Source of the DNA: Symsagittifera roscoffensis
Taxonomy: Eukaryota > Xenacoelomorpha > Acoela > Convolutidae
Assembly (NCBI RefSeq): GCF_963678635.1
Contig: NC_087068.1
Location: forward strand, 15,255,872 to 15,319,871
DNA: 64,000 nucleotides
Direction of reading: 5' to 3'
Part shown: positions 32,965 to 44,374 of the stretch, piece after piece
How the letters are laid out: every line of letters begins with the position of its first letter
Numbering within the stretch: position 1 is the stretch's first letter
Program-made: the position numbers and the translations under genes
Notes under the pieces: model-generated
The model's database searches: none
Told to the model about the DNA's origin: nothing
Seen by the model: the letters and a program-made list of their open reading frames with translations, nothing else

Positions 32965-33560
32965 AATTGCTTCTACGACAGAATTTTACAATAATTTTTC
33001 TAGACAAAGTAGCCTGACCTGAAAACAGATTTTTGATATATGTTTCATCTAGTACCTTCCAAGAAAAATCTTTTAATTTTGACGTTCAATACTAAGGGTA
33101 TGTTTAAAATTGATTGCCCTAACACCTTTGAATGCTTAGAAGTTTCACTTATTTCATGAAGCGATAGAAGCAAAATTCGCAAGAAATTTCACATATTTGC
33201 CATAATTTTAAATTGTTAGAACGAATTTCGACTTTGTTTTCCACACACATTTTAGAATAGAATTTTCTTGGCTTATGCTTGATCTGCCATCTTCATATTG
33301 ATCTCATTTTGAATAATAATTTACTCAAAAATGATATTTAATTGGAAAAGTGTATATTTTCAGAAATTGTTAACTAATTCAAAGGAAAAATAATGCCAGA
33401 AAATCTTCTTTGCTATGAACCTTCAGAAACGAAATATGCTTCAGGTAATTTTGATAGTGCGGATTTTCGATCATGATCAATCGTGCTCGAGATAATTTTT
33501 GAGTTTGTTGTCGGTACAAACACCTGTCTTGACTTTCATTTTTGATTCATGACATTGTGC
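32965..33560. other. non-coding interval
   Basis: AT-rich sequence, nothing recognisable. Confidence 0.5.
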
Positions 33561-33564
33561 TCGT

Positions 33565-34125
33565 TCTTGAAAGCCATCGGACTGGATTGAGTGATATATC
33601 ATATCAAAGCCTGACATTCGTGATTCGAACTATATTAAAAAAATTTCCCAAAACCGGTTTGAAATTTTTAATTTTTCGTTTTATTGCGGGCGAATAAAGC
33701 GAGCGAGCAGTCTTATTTTAACTGCTTAAAAACGCACTATAGCTTAACTTAAAATGTAAAAATTTAACTTCAGATATTTTTTTGGTTATTTTATTTAATT
33801 AAATGTTGGTTATTTTAGCGGCTTTTTGGAATGGAAAAAATTATCGAACAATTCAAAAAAAAAATACAAAACGCGAAAAAAATTTTTGATTTCTTTCCAA
33901 TTTTCAAGTAATTTTTTTTAAAATTTGTTTTCAAATTTGCCTTTTTTACTATGACTATCAAATATGCTTAATCTCCATTTTGTTTTTCAGCTCCTTTTAT
34001 CACGACATCGAAAAAAACGACAATAATTTGAAAAACTTTGTCGTATTGTTTTTAAGACTATGGTCGGATCATTCTGTGGCACTTGCACAGTAACTGGCTA
34101 TCCTTGTTTTTATTTCTGATTGATC
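33565..34125 (+). repeat. dispersed repeat, copy 2
   Basis: Second copy of the 18190-18800 element: CGGACTGGATTGAGTGATAT at the left, GGCGAATAAAGC in the middle and ACTATGGTCGGATCATTCTG at the right. Spacing is slightly shorter than in copy 1. Confidence 0.75.
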
Positions 34126-34449
34126 GCAGAAGTTCTTAATAGACCAAAATTGGTTAATTTTTCCATTTTTGGTGCGCAGTCTAAAAACTGCAGTTTTGTT
34201 TCTGGCAACAAAAAGCAGCATTAATGTAAGACTACCTCTTCCAAATTCAAAAAAATTGTATCCTAAAACTTATTTCAAAGCCGCTGTTTTTTTTTAAATT
34301 TTCAAATGAAAAAATGGAACAATTTTGTTGTTCCAAGGAAGGTACCGGCTATAATTTTGTTAAGCTCTGGAGGTTTGAAACCTGCCGCTTTGACCCTAAA
34401 TCTTATCTTTTTATGCAGAGCTTCTCTATGCGGTTAAATTCATAAGTCC

Positions 34450-34990
34450 GATAAGCTGCCGAATATTTACCTATCTTTGTGATGTCAACCCTTTCATCAA
34501 AAAATAAACTGGAACAAAAATGTATGTTTAAGGAGGGATGTTTGAGTAGGGATGATTTATGCAATCAGTTTTTTCACACTTTTTGTGAGTTTTCACAAAG
34601 CAAAATTAGTATAACAGCAGTAATCTTTTCTTTAAACAGTTTCTCTAGGGCACTTAAAAAGTGTCGAAATCCTTTTTTAGAATGGATACTTTTGTTTTGA
34701 GTTCGCCTTCATGCTTATAGGTTTCATGGATTTCGTTGAGCAAACTGTTTATCAACGATGCAACACATATGGCAGAAGTAGAAATTCAACTTTCAGTTTT
34801 GTTCACCCTAACATTTCTAGTACTATTTTTTCCTATCTTTTGTAAAGAATTTTCCTTTTTAGAAAAATGTAGCGAAGAACTAGCTGAACCGAAAAATTCA
34901 TGAAACATGTTGATGCTTTTTTTATTGATTTCAATTATTTCATGAAAACAATCATTGTAGAGTTAACAAAGCCATTGAAAAGTTTCATAA
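34450..34990 (+). repeat. long inverted repeat, left arm
   Basis: About 540 bases match, in reverse complement, 36490-37020. Shared blocks in order include GGAGGGATGTTTGAGTAGGG, GTTGATGCTTTTTT and AACATTTCTAGTAC; divergence is roughly one base in ten by eye. Short indels differ. Confidence 0.85.
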
Positions 34991-36035
34991 AATGAGATTT
35001 TCTTGATGCTAACAGGAAAAAAAGTCATGAAACTTCTTTTTTAAAAGTAGGTTTACTTGTCAACAAACTTTGTCGCTTTTTCTATCATTGAAAAAAATTC
35101 ATGATTGAAAGAAACTTTATAAAAAGATACTTTGATTAATCCGGATAAACAGGTGGAGACAACATTTGGCAAGGTTTTTTTGTGAGCCCTTTAAACAGTT
35201 TCCGAGTATAATAATTAGTTTCATTGTATCCCCAATGTAACAAAAACGTTAAATAAGAAGCTAACCCAAACATATATAAAAATGTATAGAGTATATAGAC
35301 CGCTATATGAAAGAAGTTGTTGAAATGGAAATGAAAATGGCTGTCTTGCTGAAAAAAAAATCCAAGATATTATTGCGCTCACATTTTTTTTTCAATTGAA
35401 CTACAGCTGGATAGTCATATTATTACCGAAAATTATTCCAGAACAACAGAAATTGAAGTTCCCAAACTTGAAATGCATAAATTCTGATATGGGCACTCCG
35501 AAATTTACAATTACCAAAATTTTCAGAATTTCTTGAGCAAAAACTATAAGAGACCACTTAAATTGCGGAGGGAAAATTTAAGACTTTTCCTGATATATGA
35601 GCAATCTTGTTTAATTTTAGCCGTGTATTTTCCGTGCTCAATAAGAACTGAAGAAAAAATCCGCGTTAACATCGCAGAATTAATTTAAGAGCTTAAGTTC
35701 AAATTACTTTTGAAAATAACTTTGTTTTCTCCTCTGATCCTCTGCAAATGTTAAATAATCTGGAGCCGGAAAATGAGGACAATTTTTTTTTCAACAAGAT
35801 CATCAGACGCTTTTGAAAAATACTTTTTGGAAACTGAATTAATTTAAAAAGCTTTAGCCTGATATGGCACATTCAATACAGTTTTCAAAAACATTTTTTT
35901 TGTAAATTGCGTCACTTTTTTTAGTCAATTTATCAGTACAGGTGCGAGTATTGCAAACAACCTCTCAAAAGCAATCAATTTGAATTTGAAGTCGAAGCAA
36001 TCATCATTTAAGTTAGAAATTAAACTGGCAATCTG
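34991..36035. other. spacer between the inverted-repeat arms
   Basis: AT-rich sequence without any coding signal. The right part of the spacer (36040-36360) is a dispersed repeat. Confidence 0.5.
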
Positions 36036-36039
36036 TAAA

Positions 36040-36330
36040 CATTCATAACTTTACGAAAAATGATCACGGGTGAAATATCTTTTCAAGTTTAAGCTCAAGA
36101 CAACGATACGTTTTGAATGATAGAAAAAGATTCTGTCAAAAAGGCTAATTAAAAATTAGAGTTTTTTTCTGAAGAAAAAATCACCCCGAGCACAACTATT
36201 CCGTTACTTTCGTTACGAAAATCGGAAGAATAAAACTTTTTCTGACCTTTTTTCTCAAAATTTTGACCAGAAAAAAATCTTTTTTCCCTTCCATGAATTT
36301 GTATGACCACTTTTATGCCTATTAACGCGT
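36040..36330 (+). repeat. dispersed repeat B, copy 1
   Basis: It shares GGTGAAATATCTTTTCAA, GACAACGATAC, CACCCCGAGCACAA and ATTCCGTTACTTTCG with 39220-39410, in the same order and spacing. Confidence 0.8.
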
Positions 36331-36489
36331 AAGCGGAGATTTAATCCGTCTCGGAAATCGTTTCAATTTAGTTGAAGGAAGCTTGATTGCGATAATTCAT
36401 TTGTTTCTAGGAGCGAAATCTATCACGTTGTTTTTTATGGCTTTTGGGGGATGATATTCACAAAAAAAATCCCAAGATCAAAGAAAATG

Positions 36490-37020
36490 TTTTTTTTTTA
36501 GTATTTTGCAATTCAATGGCTTTTCTCACTCTACAATGATCGTTTTCATGAAATAATAAAATCAAAAAAGCATCAACATGTTTAATAAGCCTTTTTGGTT
36601 GAGCTTGTTTTTTGCTCCATTTTTCTAAGAAGGAATATTCTTCAAAAAGATAGGAAAAAATCGTACTAGAAATGTTAGGGTGAACAAAACTGAAAGTTGA
36701 ATTTCTACTTCTGCCAATTGTGTTGCATCGTTGATAAACGGTTTGCTCAACAAAATCCATGAAACATATAAGCATGAAAGCGAATTAGAATCAAAAGTAC
36801 CCATTCTAAAAAAGGATTTCGACACTTTTTAAGTGCCCAAGAGAAACTGTTTAAGTAAAAATAACTGCTTTTATGCTAAATTTTATTTGCAAAATTTCAC
36901 AAAAAGTGTGAAAAAGATGATCGCATAAATCATCCCTACTCAAACATCCCTCCCTAAACATACATTTCTATTCCAGTTTTTATTTTGAAAGGGTTCACAT
37001 AACAAAACATGGTTAAATGT
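36490..37020 (-). repeat. long inverted repeat, right arm
   Basis: Reverse-complement partner of 34450-34990. The two arms enclose about 1.5 kb. A 66-codon frame is open in this arm (36625-36825, minus) but has a stop in the left arm, so coding is unlikely. A foldback or long-TIR element, or an inverted duplication, would both fit. I could not find clean ends with a target duplication. Confidence 0.85.
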
Positions 37021-37199
37021 TCACCGAGCATTAGGCTTTAAAAACTTTTGAAACTTAGTCGACAATTTGTTGATGTCATCGAGGTTATTTTTTTGCAGGC
37101 GTTTTTTGCAGGCGACGTGTACAGAATGATTTTTCTACAATTTGCAATTTTTTAGCCCTCAAAATTAAATATCAACAACCCTTAGGTTAAATATAAGCG

Positions 37200-37770
37200 T
37201 CAAATGGCCTTTAGAAAAGTTCATGAAATCAATCCAAAAACGAGTAAGTATAACATTTTCAAAAGGGGTAAAGCGCTAGTGTTGCATGTCCTGCCTAAAT
37301 TTGCTTCTGATCACAAATATCTCAGAAGTCATGAAAAATCATAATGAGGCTCCTTGTGATCTCAAATGCAGCCAAAATATAACTCGATTTATGCAGGTTG
37401 AAAATTTCAAATTATGCGGGTGGGACAACCAAAAAATCTAAATCACGGCGCCGCGAACATCGATTGAATTTTTCCAGATACAATGCACAGTAGTATGAAT
37501 TAAACTTCGCGGACTCGATTGATCTCATTTCCAGGTATGAAATTTGACACAGGAAATTCTTTATATGCTGGCTGTAAAACTGAGCATACCGATCTCATCA
37601 GATTAACTTTCCAAAATGATGGTGATCATGATTTGCAATATCTTGCGAGATCAACTAATTAATTGCCAAACATGTCCCATTTGAAAAAATCTTTGCCGAA
37701 AATTGGAGTATGAAAAATTTCTTTACCGAATGTAGCTTTTTGAAAGTTACACATCATCCTTTTCAGTACT
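37200..37770 (-). pseudogene. Frizzled-CRD-like pseudogene, copy 3, with duplicated 3' flank
   Basis: The sequence parallels the 40.07-40.62 kb gene and its 3' flank. Shared blocks are TTTTTCCAGATAC, TATGCTGGCTGTAAAACTGA, CATACCGATCTCATCAGATT and, in the flank, ATCTCAAATGCAGCC. Deletions, stops and lost cysteine codons leave no usable frame. The match continuing into the flank shows a segmental duplication of gene plus flank. Confidence 0.75.
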
Positions 37771-37779
37771 TATGAAGTT

Positions 37780-38860
37780 CTACTGTATCCGTGTTTTTGA
37801 CAAAAACTATACAAAATGGAGGCCTTTTACCTAACAAAAAAAATACTTTGAAACTCAATTTTTCAACAAATTTTTTCAAACTTTCCGCTGTGAACTAAAA
37901 ACTGAATTGAGTTTCCGTAGGAAGATATCAGTCAGCAATATTGATCACACGCTATTTTAGTGGTTTTCAGTTTGCCATTTTGGTCAATATCGGATAAATA
38001 ATGGGCAATGTTTGCTTTCCATTGGTATCGAACACTCTTTCAAATTATTCAGGTTTATGTGTCTAGCACTATCAAGAAATCTAATTTATTTCAAATTGAC
38101 AATAAAAGAACGTCCAAAATTTCAAAACGTTTAACGAGGCTGGGAATTGTTCTTTTACTTTAAATTCAAGACGTCAACTTCTTCAATGGTTCGTTTTTTG
38201 TCTGAAGTTATAATTCTAATAACCGGAATTAGTCTAAGCAAATAAATGATTCTGAGCATAAAGCGTTCCCTTGCAAGTTTCAAAACTGTTTTTGATACAG
38301 ACTTTAAACTCGATTTTGTCAAGTTTAATTGCCAAATAAATGTGTTTAATTGAAAAAAACATCAAACCATCTGCTTTAGTATCACCCGAACACGATGAAA
38401 AACAAACATTACCATATCATTGAACGTTGAAATTTGACTTTTTCAATTTGCTTGCGTTCATACGACGCAATTCATGAAAATATCAGTAACTGAAAACTGT
38501 TGTATCAACAAAACTAGTTAATCTGCAGCGTGCGTTCACTCAGCGTAAAAAAATTCTTAACATGCACGCTCGCAAGTGAGCTGTAGAAGTAGTTTATTTT
38601 GAAAATATAATTCAATTTGAAAATATATGAGAGAACAACTGTTTTATTATGTGAAAAACAAGGATGCACATCTAAATTTTTAGTTGACTAAAGCATTTTC
38701 GCAACTTTTTTCTAACGCACCGGTGGTAGTGAATTGATTCCTCTGAATTAAATCCTCTGATTTTTTCACGCCCCTCTGATAGTAAATTAATTCCCTCGTG
38801 CGTAAAAAAAAACAGTTCCAAAACTACTACATTCTGCTTGTTAGGTTGCATTGCTGCTTA
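37780..38860. other. non-coding interval
   Basis: AT-rich sequence; no gene or clear repeat seen. Confidence 0.5.
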
Positions 38861-38869
38861 AAGATTCTC

Positions 38870-39195
38870 TAAATAAAACAAGACTGCTCGTATCATGGCG
38901 AAGCCCTGAATGTTCCGACTGCCTTTTAAGGTTTATGGAGCAGTAGTAACATTACAAAATTCAATGAAATAAAACAAAATGAAAAACTTTTTTCTTCTAA
39001 AATTTGAAAATTTTTATGAAAATCATCCCCCCACACGCCATATAAAATACAAAAGGATAAATTTCGCTCCTTGCAACAAACCATTTATGGCAAATAAGCT
39101 TCTTTTAACCAATTTGGAACGATTTCTAAGGCGGATTAACTCTTCGCTTACGCGTTAATTGCGCGAAATATATCCCGCGTTAATTGTCCCAAATT
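38870..39195 (+). repeat. dispersed repeat C, copy 1
   Basis: Shares AAGACTGCTCGTATCA, a following CCTGAATG/CGACTGC block, CAATTTGGAACGATTT and ACGCGTTA with 57955-58245 in the same order. Confidence 0.65.
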
Positions 39196-39219
39196 GGCCA
39201 AAATGGCAATCTTTAAACC

Positions 39220-39410
39220 CCCATAACTTTCCGAAAAAAGATCATAGGTGAAATATCTTTTCAAATTTGAGCTCAGGACAACAATACTTTTCGAATGATA
39301 TTTAAAAATTCCGTCAAAAATGGCTAGTTAAAAATTCGAATTTTGTCTGAAGAAAAAAAACCCACCCCGAGCACAAATATTCCGTTACTTTCGTATCGAA
39401 AGTCGGAACA
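39220..39410 (+). repeat. dispersed repeat B, copy 2
   Basis: Second copy of the 36040-36330 repeat. It lies about 660 bases from the 3' end of the 40-kb CRD-like gene, as copy 1 lies near the 37.4-kb pseudogene. Confidence 0.8.
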
Positions 39411-39419
39411 AAAATTAAA

Positions 39420-40060
39420 GAAGCGCATAAGCTTAAAGAAAACTTTAGGAATCAATCGCACGTCTCTAAAATTGTTTCGACACTATTTAAGTGCGAAAAT
39501 TCTAACTGCTTGTCAACCATTTCTGATTCGAAATTAGCTAGGGCGCAATCTTAGCAGGCGTACAGCGAACATTCACAAAGACGTACACCAAACAAACGTT
39601 AAGAAATATCGTTCTTTATAAAAGAGTTTCCTTGAAATCAATATTGGCTCTATCAAATACTTCTGGTACTTTCTACATAAGCAGAGTTTATATATCAGAG
39701 AGCATCAAAACAAAAAAAAGATAAATTTTCTGAGAGGTCCAAGTTTTTAACAACTGTCAATAAAATTTTCTTCAATAAATGTCGATCACCTGACAATTTG
39801 ATTTATTTTTTGTAGGATTCAAAACAATTGGGGGGAAGCGATTTGTCTGCAGTTTTCATGTTTTCATAAAAAATCTCAACCGTTAATTTTAGTAAGAAGA
39901 AGCGCAAAATCGCTTTCAGAAAAAACATTTTGATGGGCGAAAAATGGTTATATATTAGTTTCAAAGTGGGCAAGACACCTGACTAAAACTGTTTCTGATT
40001 AAAAAAGACTCCCAGAGTTCTTAAATTACAAAATGACTTTTTTTTGATCTCTAATGCAGC
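39420..40060. other. 3' flank of the CRD-like gene, non-coding
   Basis: No gene. The part from about 39940 matches the flank of pseudogene copy 3. Confidence 0.5.
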
Positions 40061-40072
40061 AGAAATAAAACT

Positions 40073-40618
40073 CTAGCTATACCAGTAGAAAACAGGTGGA
40101 ACGCATACAAAATTAGAATCTCGGGGTCGCGGATAATGATTGCAGTTTTCCAGATACCCAGCGCATTGAGATGTATAGATTTCCAATGGGTTGAAAGCTC
40201 GCCTCAGTTCGAGGCATAAACTTCGGTACGGGGGCACAACTTGGACAACTGACGTTGTGTGATCATCATTTACTGTAGTTACATCTATACATGCTGGCTG
40301 TAAAACTGAACATACCAGTCTCTTCAGATTTTCGCCAATGAAAAAATCATAATTAAAGCAATATTCAAAACTTTCCAAAGTGTCTTGGATTTGCCAAACT
40401 GTTGCGCCATTTACTATTTCATTGCCAAATAAGTCCCATTTAAAATAACTCGGCCAATACTCGGAACATGATGCGTAATTCCAACGACTGTACTTGGTTT
40501 GAAACTTTTCACATCGGCCGGGAATCGGTTTTCCAGTAATAGTGAAATTCAAATATTTTGCATTCATGTGTGTATAAATATTAACAAAAAATAAAGTCAA
40601 GAGAGCGCGAAAGCCCAT
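40073..40618 (-). CDS. Frizzled-CRD-like secreted protein, copy 4
   Basis: The start is the ATG at 40618, giving MGFRALLTLFFVNIYT, a signal peptide. The in-frame TTG upstream at 40648 is not needed. The 181-residue product matches copy 2 through the shared GKPI(P/T)GRC, RLVCSVLQPACIDV, VVPPYRSLCLELRR, YPRPRDSNFVCVPP order. One of the ten family cysteines is replaced by Tyr (PYRS instead of PCRS), so one disulfide partner is probably unpaired or the bond is lost. The ORF is otherwise intact and ends with TAG. Its 5' end, from codon 16 outward with the upstream region, is the unit repeated in the adjacent 844-bp array. Confidence 0.75.
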   Translation of the reverse strand: MGFRALLTLFFVNIYTHMNAKYLNFTITGKPIPGRCEKFQTKYSRWNYASCSEYWPSYFKWDLFGNEIVNGATVWQIQDTLESFEYCFNYDFFIGENLKRLVCSVLQPACIDVTTVNDDHTTSVVQVVPPYRSLCLELRRAFNPLEIYTSQCAGYLENCNHYPRPRDSNFVCVPPVFYWYS

Positions 40619-41355
40619 CGTTAGGCTCAGAGAAGCAAAACTAAACAATGTTCTTTTTCATGATCTGCATTAAAGGTTTAATTTATCAGTTAAGGGTTGC
40701 ATTAAAGATTAAACTTATCTAGATTAAACTTATCTTGACAAAAAATGACAAATAGTTTCTCAAAGCAAACAAACATACTTTTGGCGCCCACTGACTTATG
40801 TTTATGGTTTTATCGATAAAAACACTAAAGTTTGCTAAACAGAGCATATTTTCAATTTTGTCAATTTTGAACTGTCGATTAAAAGCCAAACTGCTAAATT
40901 GAAGCAAAATATCTCTTTCACTACCTCCACTCCCTTTGCAAAAGGAAAGGGAGATTCGTTACAAGGTACCAAATCTACATATGCGTTAACCGTTCAATCA
41001 GTTGCTTTTAAGGGTGGCATTTTCGTTACTGGGTAGCAAAGGGAGGGAAATAAATAAAGAGATCCGAAGTAAGATCAAACCAACTGCTCTGGTTATAGAT
41101 ATAAAATTGCAGCCAGGAGTGGTGACGCGCATAGTACCCGAACGTAAAGGTAGCCATACCATCAAAACCTAATTGATAGAACAATTCGAGCAAAACAAGA
41201 GTTTAAAAACTGTGAGCAAAATAAAAAGATCTTGAAATCGGGCTCGAGTCAGTTTTTATATTTTGTTTCTCGCAAACACGCTACAAAAGTTTTTAATATT
41301 ATGCCATCTATATAAAAGATTTAGCTTTCGAAATCTGTGTTTTGAGCGCATGACG

Positions 41356-41463
41356 TCAATTGGTGTTATTGAATTGACGTGAAGGCACTTTATTACTTCT
41401 AGGACTTAATAGGACTGTATAAATATTAACAAAAAATAAAGTCAAGAGAGCGCGAAAGCCCAT
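41356..41463 (-). CDS. truncated signal-peptide mini-ORF, array copy 1 (35 codons)
   Basis: It starts with the same ATG and 16 codons as the neighbouring CRD-like gene (MGFRALLTLFFVNIYT), then runs into unit-junction sequence for 19 codons (starts VLLSPRSNK) and stops at TGA. All upstream sequence of the real gene is retained, so transcription is conceivable. The product would be a short secreted peptide with no CRD. Whether it is made is unknown; an inert duplication by-product is more likely. Confidence 0.35.
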   Translation of the reverse strand: MGFRALLTLFFVNIYTVLLSPRSNKVPSRQFNNTN

Positions 41464-42199
41464 CGTTAGGCTCAGAGAAGCAAAACTAAACAATCTTCTT
41501 TTTCATGATCTGCATTAAAGGTTTAATCTATCAGTTAAGGGTTGCATTAAAGATTAAACTTATCTAGATTAAACTTATCTTGACAGAAAATGACAAATAG
41601 TTTCTCAAAGCAAACAAACATACTTTTGGCGCCAACTGACTTATGTTTATGGTTTTATCGATAAAAACACTAAAGTTTGCTAAACAGAACATATTTTCAA
41701 TTTTGTCAATTTTGAACTGTCGATTAAAAGCCAAACTGCTAAATTGAAGCAAAATATCTCTTTCACTACCTCCACTCCCTTTGCAAAAGGAAAGGGAGAT
41801 TCGTTACAAGGTACCAAATCTACATATGCGTTAACCGTTCAATCAGTTGCTTTTAAGGGTGGCATTTTCGTTACTGGGTAGCAAAGGGAGGGAAATAAAT
41901 AAAGAGATCCGAAGTAAGATCAAACCAACTGCTCTGGTTATAGATATAAATTGCAGCCAGGAGTGGCGACGCGCATAGTACCCGAACGTAAAGGTAGCCA
42001 TACCATCAAAACCTAATTGATAGAACAATTCGAGCAAAACAAGAGTTTAAAAACTGTGAGCAAAATAAAAAGATCTTGAAATCGGGCTCGAGTCAGTTTT
42101 TATATTTTGTTTCTCGCAAACACGCTACAAAAGTTTTTAATATTATGCCATCTATATGAAAAATTTAGCTTTCGAAATCTGTGTTTTGAGCGCATGACG

Positions 42200-42307
42200 T
42201 CAATTGGTGTTATTGAATTGACGTGAAGGCACTTTATTACTTCTAGGACTTAATAGGACTGTATAAATATTAACAAAAAACAAAGTCAAGAGAGCGCGAA
42301 AGCCCAT
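42200..42307 (-). CDS. truncated signal-peptide mini-ORF, array copy 2
   Basis: Same 35-codon frame as array copy 1 with one silent Leu codon change in the signal peptide. Status as there. Confidence 0.35.
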   Translation of the reverse strand: MGFRALLTLFFVNIYTVLLSPRSNKVPSRQFNNTN

Positions 42308-43103
42308 CGTTAGGCTCAGAGAAGCAAAACTAAACAATCTTCTTTTTCATGATCTGCATTAAAGGTTTAATTTATCAGTTAAGGGTTGCATTAAAGATTA
42401 AACTTATCTAGATTAAACTTATCTTGACAGAAAATGACAAATAGTTTCTCAAAGCAAACAAACATACTTTTGGCGCCCACTGACTTATGTTTATGGTTTT
42501 ATCGATAAAAACACTAAAGTTTGCTAAACAGAACATATTTTCAATTTTGTCAATTTTGAACTGTCGATTAAAAGCCAAACTGCTAAATTGAAGCAAAATA
42601 TCTCTTTCACTACCTCCACTCCCTTTGCAAAAGGAAAGGGAGATTCGTTACAAGGTACCAAATCTACATATGCGTTAACCGTTCAATCAGTTGCTTTTAA
42701 GGGTGGCATTTTCGTTACTGGGTAGCAAAAGGAGGGAAATAAATAAAGAGATCCGAAGTAAGATCAAACCAACTGCTCTGGTTATAGATATAAATTGCAG
42801 CCAGAAGTGGCGACGCGCATAGTACCCGAACGTAAAGGTAGCCATACCATCAAAACCTAATTGATAGAACAATTCGAGCAAAACAAGAGTTTAAAAACTG
42901 TGAGCAAAATAAAAAGATCTTGAAATCGGGCTCGAGTCAGTTTTTATATTTTGTTTCTCGCAAACACGCTACAAAAGTTTTTAATATTATGCCATCTATA
43001 TGAAAAATTTAGCTTTCGAAATCTGTGTTTTGAGCGCATGACGTCAATTGGTGTTATTGAATTGACGTGAAGGCACTTTATTACTTCTAGGACTTAATAG
43101 GAG

Positions 43104-43150
43104 TGTATAAATATTAACAAAACTAAAGTCAAGAGAGCGCGAAAGCCCAT
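43104..43150 (-). pseudogene. signal-peptide mini-ORF, array copy 3, frameshifted
   Basis: One base is missing in the A-rich run of the signal-peptide region (near 43120), so the frame changes after MGFRALLTL and stops after 18 codons (TAA at about 43094-43096). Confidence 0.6.
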
Positions 43151-43886
43151 CGTTAGGCTCAGAGAAGCAAAACTAAACAATCTTCTTTTTCATGATCTGC
43201 ATTAAAGGTTTAATTTATCAGTTAAGGGTTGCATTAAAGATTAAACTTATCTAGATTAAACTTATCTTGACAGAAAATGACAAATAGTTTCTCAAAGCAA
43301 ACAAACATACTTTTGGCGCCCACTGACTTATGTTTATGGTTTTATCGATAAAAACACTAAAGTTTGCTAAACAGAACATATTTTCAATTTTGTCAATTTT
43401 GAACTGTCGATTAAAAGCCAAACTGCTAAATTGAAGCAAAATATCTCTTTCACTACCTCCACTCCCTTTGCAAAAGGAAAGGGAGATTCGTTACAAGGTA
43501 CCAAATCTACATATGCGTTAACCGTTCAATCAGTTGCTTTTAAGGGTGGCATTTTCGTTACTGGGTAGCAAAGGGAGGGAAATAAATAAAGAGATCCGAA
43601 GTAAGATCAAACCAACTGCTCTGGTTATAGATATAAATTGCAGCCAGGAGTGGCGACGCGCATAGTACCCGAACGTAAAGGTAGCCATACCATCAAAACC
43701 TAATTGATAGAACAATTCGAGCAAAACAAGAGTTTAAAAACTGTGAGCAAAATAAAAAGATCTTGAAATCGGGCTCGAGTCAGTTTTTATATTTTGTTTC
43801 TCGCAAACACGCTACAAAAGTTTTTAATATTATGCCATCTATATGAAAAATTTAGCTTTCGAAATCTGTGTTTTGAGCGCATGACG

Positions 43887-43994
43887 TCAATTGGTGTTAT
43901 TGAATTGACGTGAAGGCACTTTATTACTTCTAGGACTTAATAGGACTGTATAAATATTAACAAAAAATAAAGTCAAGAGAGCGCGAAAGCCCAT
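43887..43994 (-). CDS. truncated signal-peptide mini-ORF, array copy 4
   Basis: Same 35-codon frame as array copy 1. Status as there. Confidence 0.35.
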   Translation of the reverse strand: MGFRALLTLFFVNIYTVLLSPRSNKVPSRQFNNTN

Positions 43995-44374
43995 CGTTAG
44001 GCTCAGAGAAGCAAAACTAAACAATCTTCTTTTTCATGATCTGCATTAAAGGTTTAATTTATCAGTTAAGGGTTGCATTAAAGATTAAACTTATCTAGAT
44101 TAAACTTATCTTGACAGAAAATGATAAATAGTTTCTCAAAGCAAACAAACATACTTTTGGCGCCCACTGACTTATGTTTATGGTTTTATCGATAAAAACA
44201 CTAAAGTTTGCTAAACAGAGCATATTTTCAATTTTGTCAATTTTGAACTGTCGATTAAAAGCCAAACTGCTAAATTGAAGCAAAATATCTCTTTCACTAC
44301 CTTCACTCCCTTTGCAAAAGGAAAGGGAGATTCGTTACAAGGTACCAAATCTACATATGCGTTAACCGTTCAAT

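Larger units (their letters stand above)
40571..44374. repeat. tandem array of 844-bp units carrying the CRD-like gene's first codons and promoter
   Basis: About 4.5 near-identical units start at 40571, 41416, 42260, 43104 and 43948 (period 843-845). Each contains, on the minus strand, the signal-peptide start of the CRD-like gene (16 codons) plus about 790 bases of its upstream region. Copies differ at only a few positions, so the array is young or homogenised. It ends inside a unit at 44374, at a GATCAAACCAACTG-like microhomology that also occurs inside the units. Confidence 0.95.

Noticed and set aside
36625..36825. 66-codon ORF in the right arm of the inverted repeat as a gene
   Set aside because: The matching frame in the left arm has a stop codon, and the sequence is otherwise plain AT-rich repeat.
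40719..44283. Repeated 62- and 64-codon minus-strand ORFs in the 844-bp array as genes
   Set aside because: They repeat because the unit repeats. They lie in the upstream region of the CRD-like gene, have unremarkable composition, and the 64-codon one is broken by an extra base in the unit nearest the gene.
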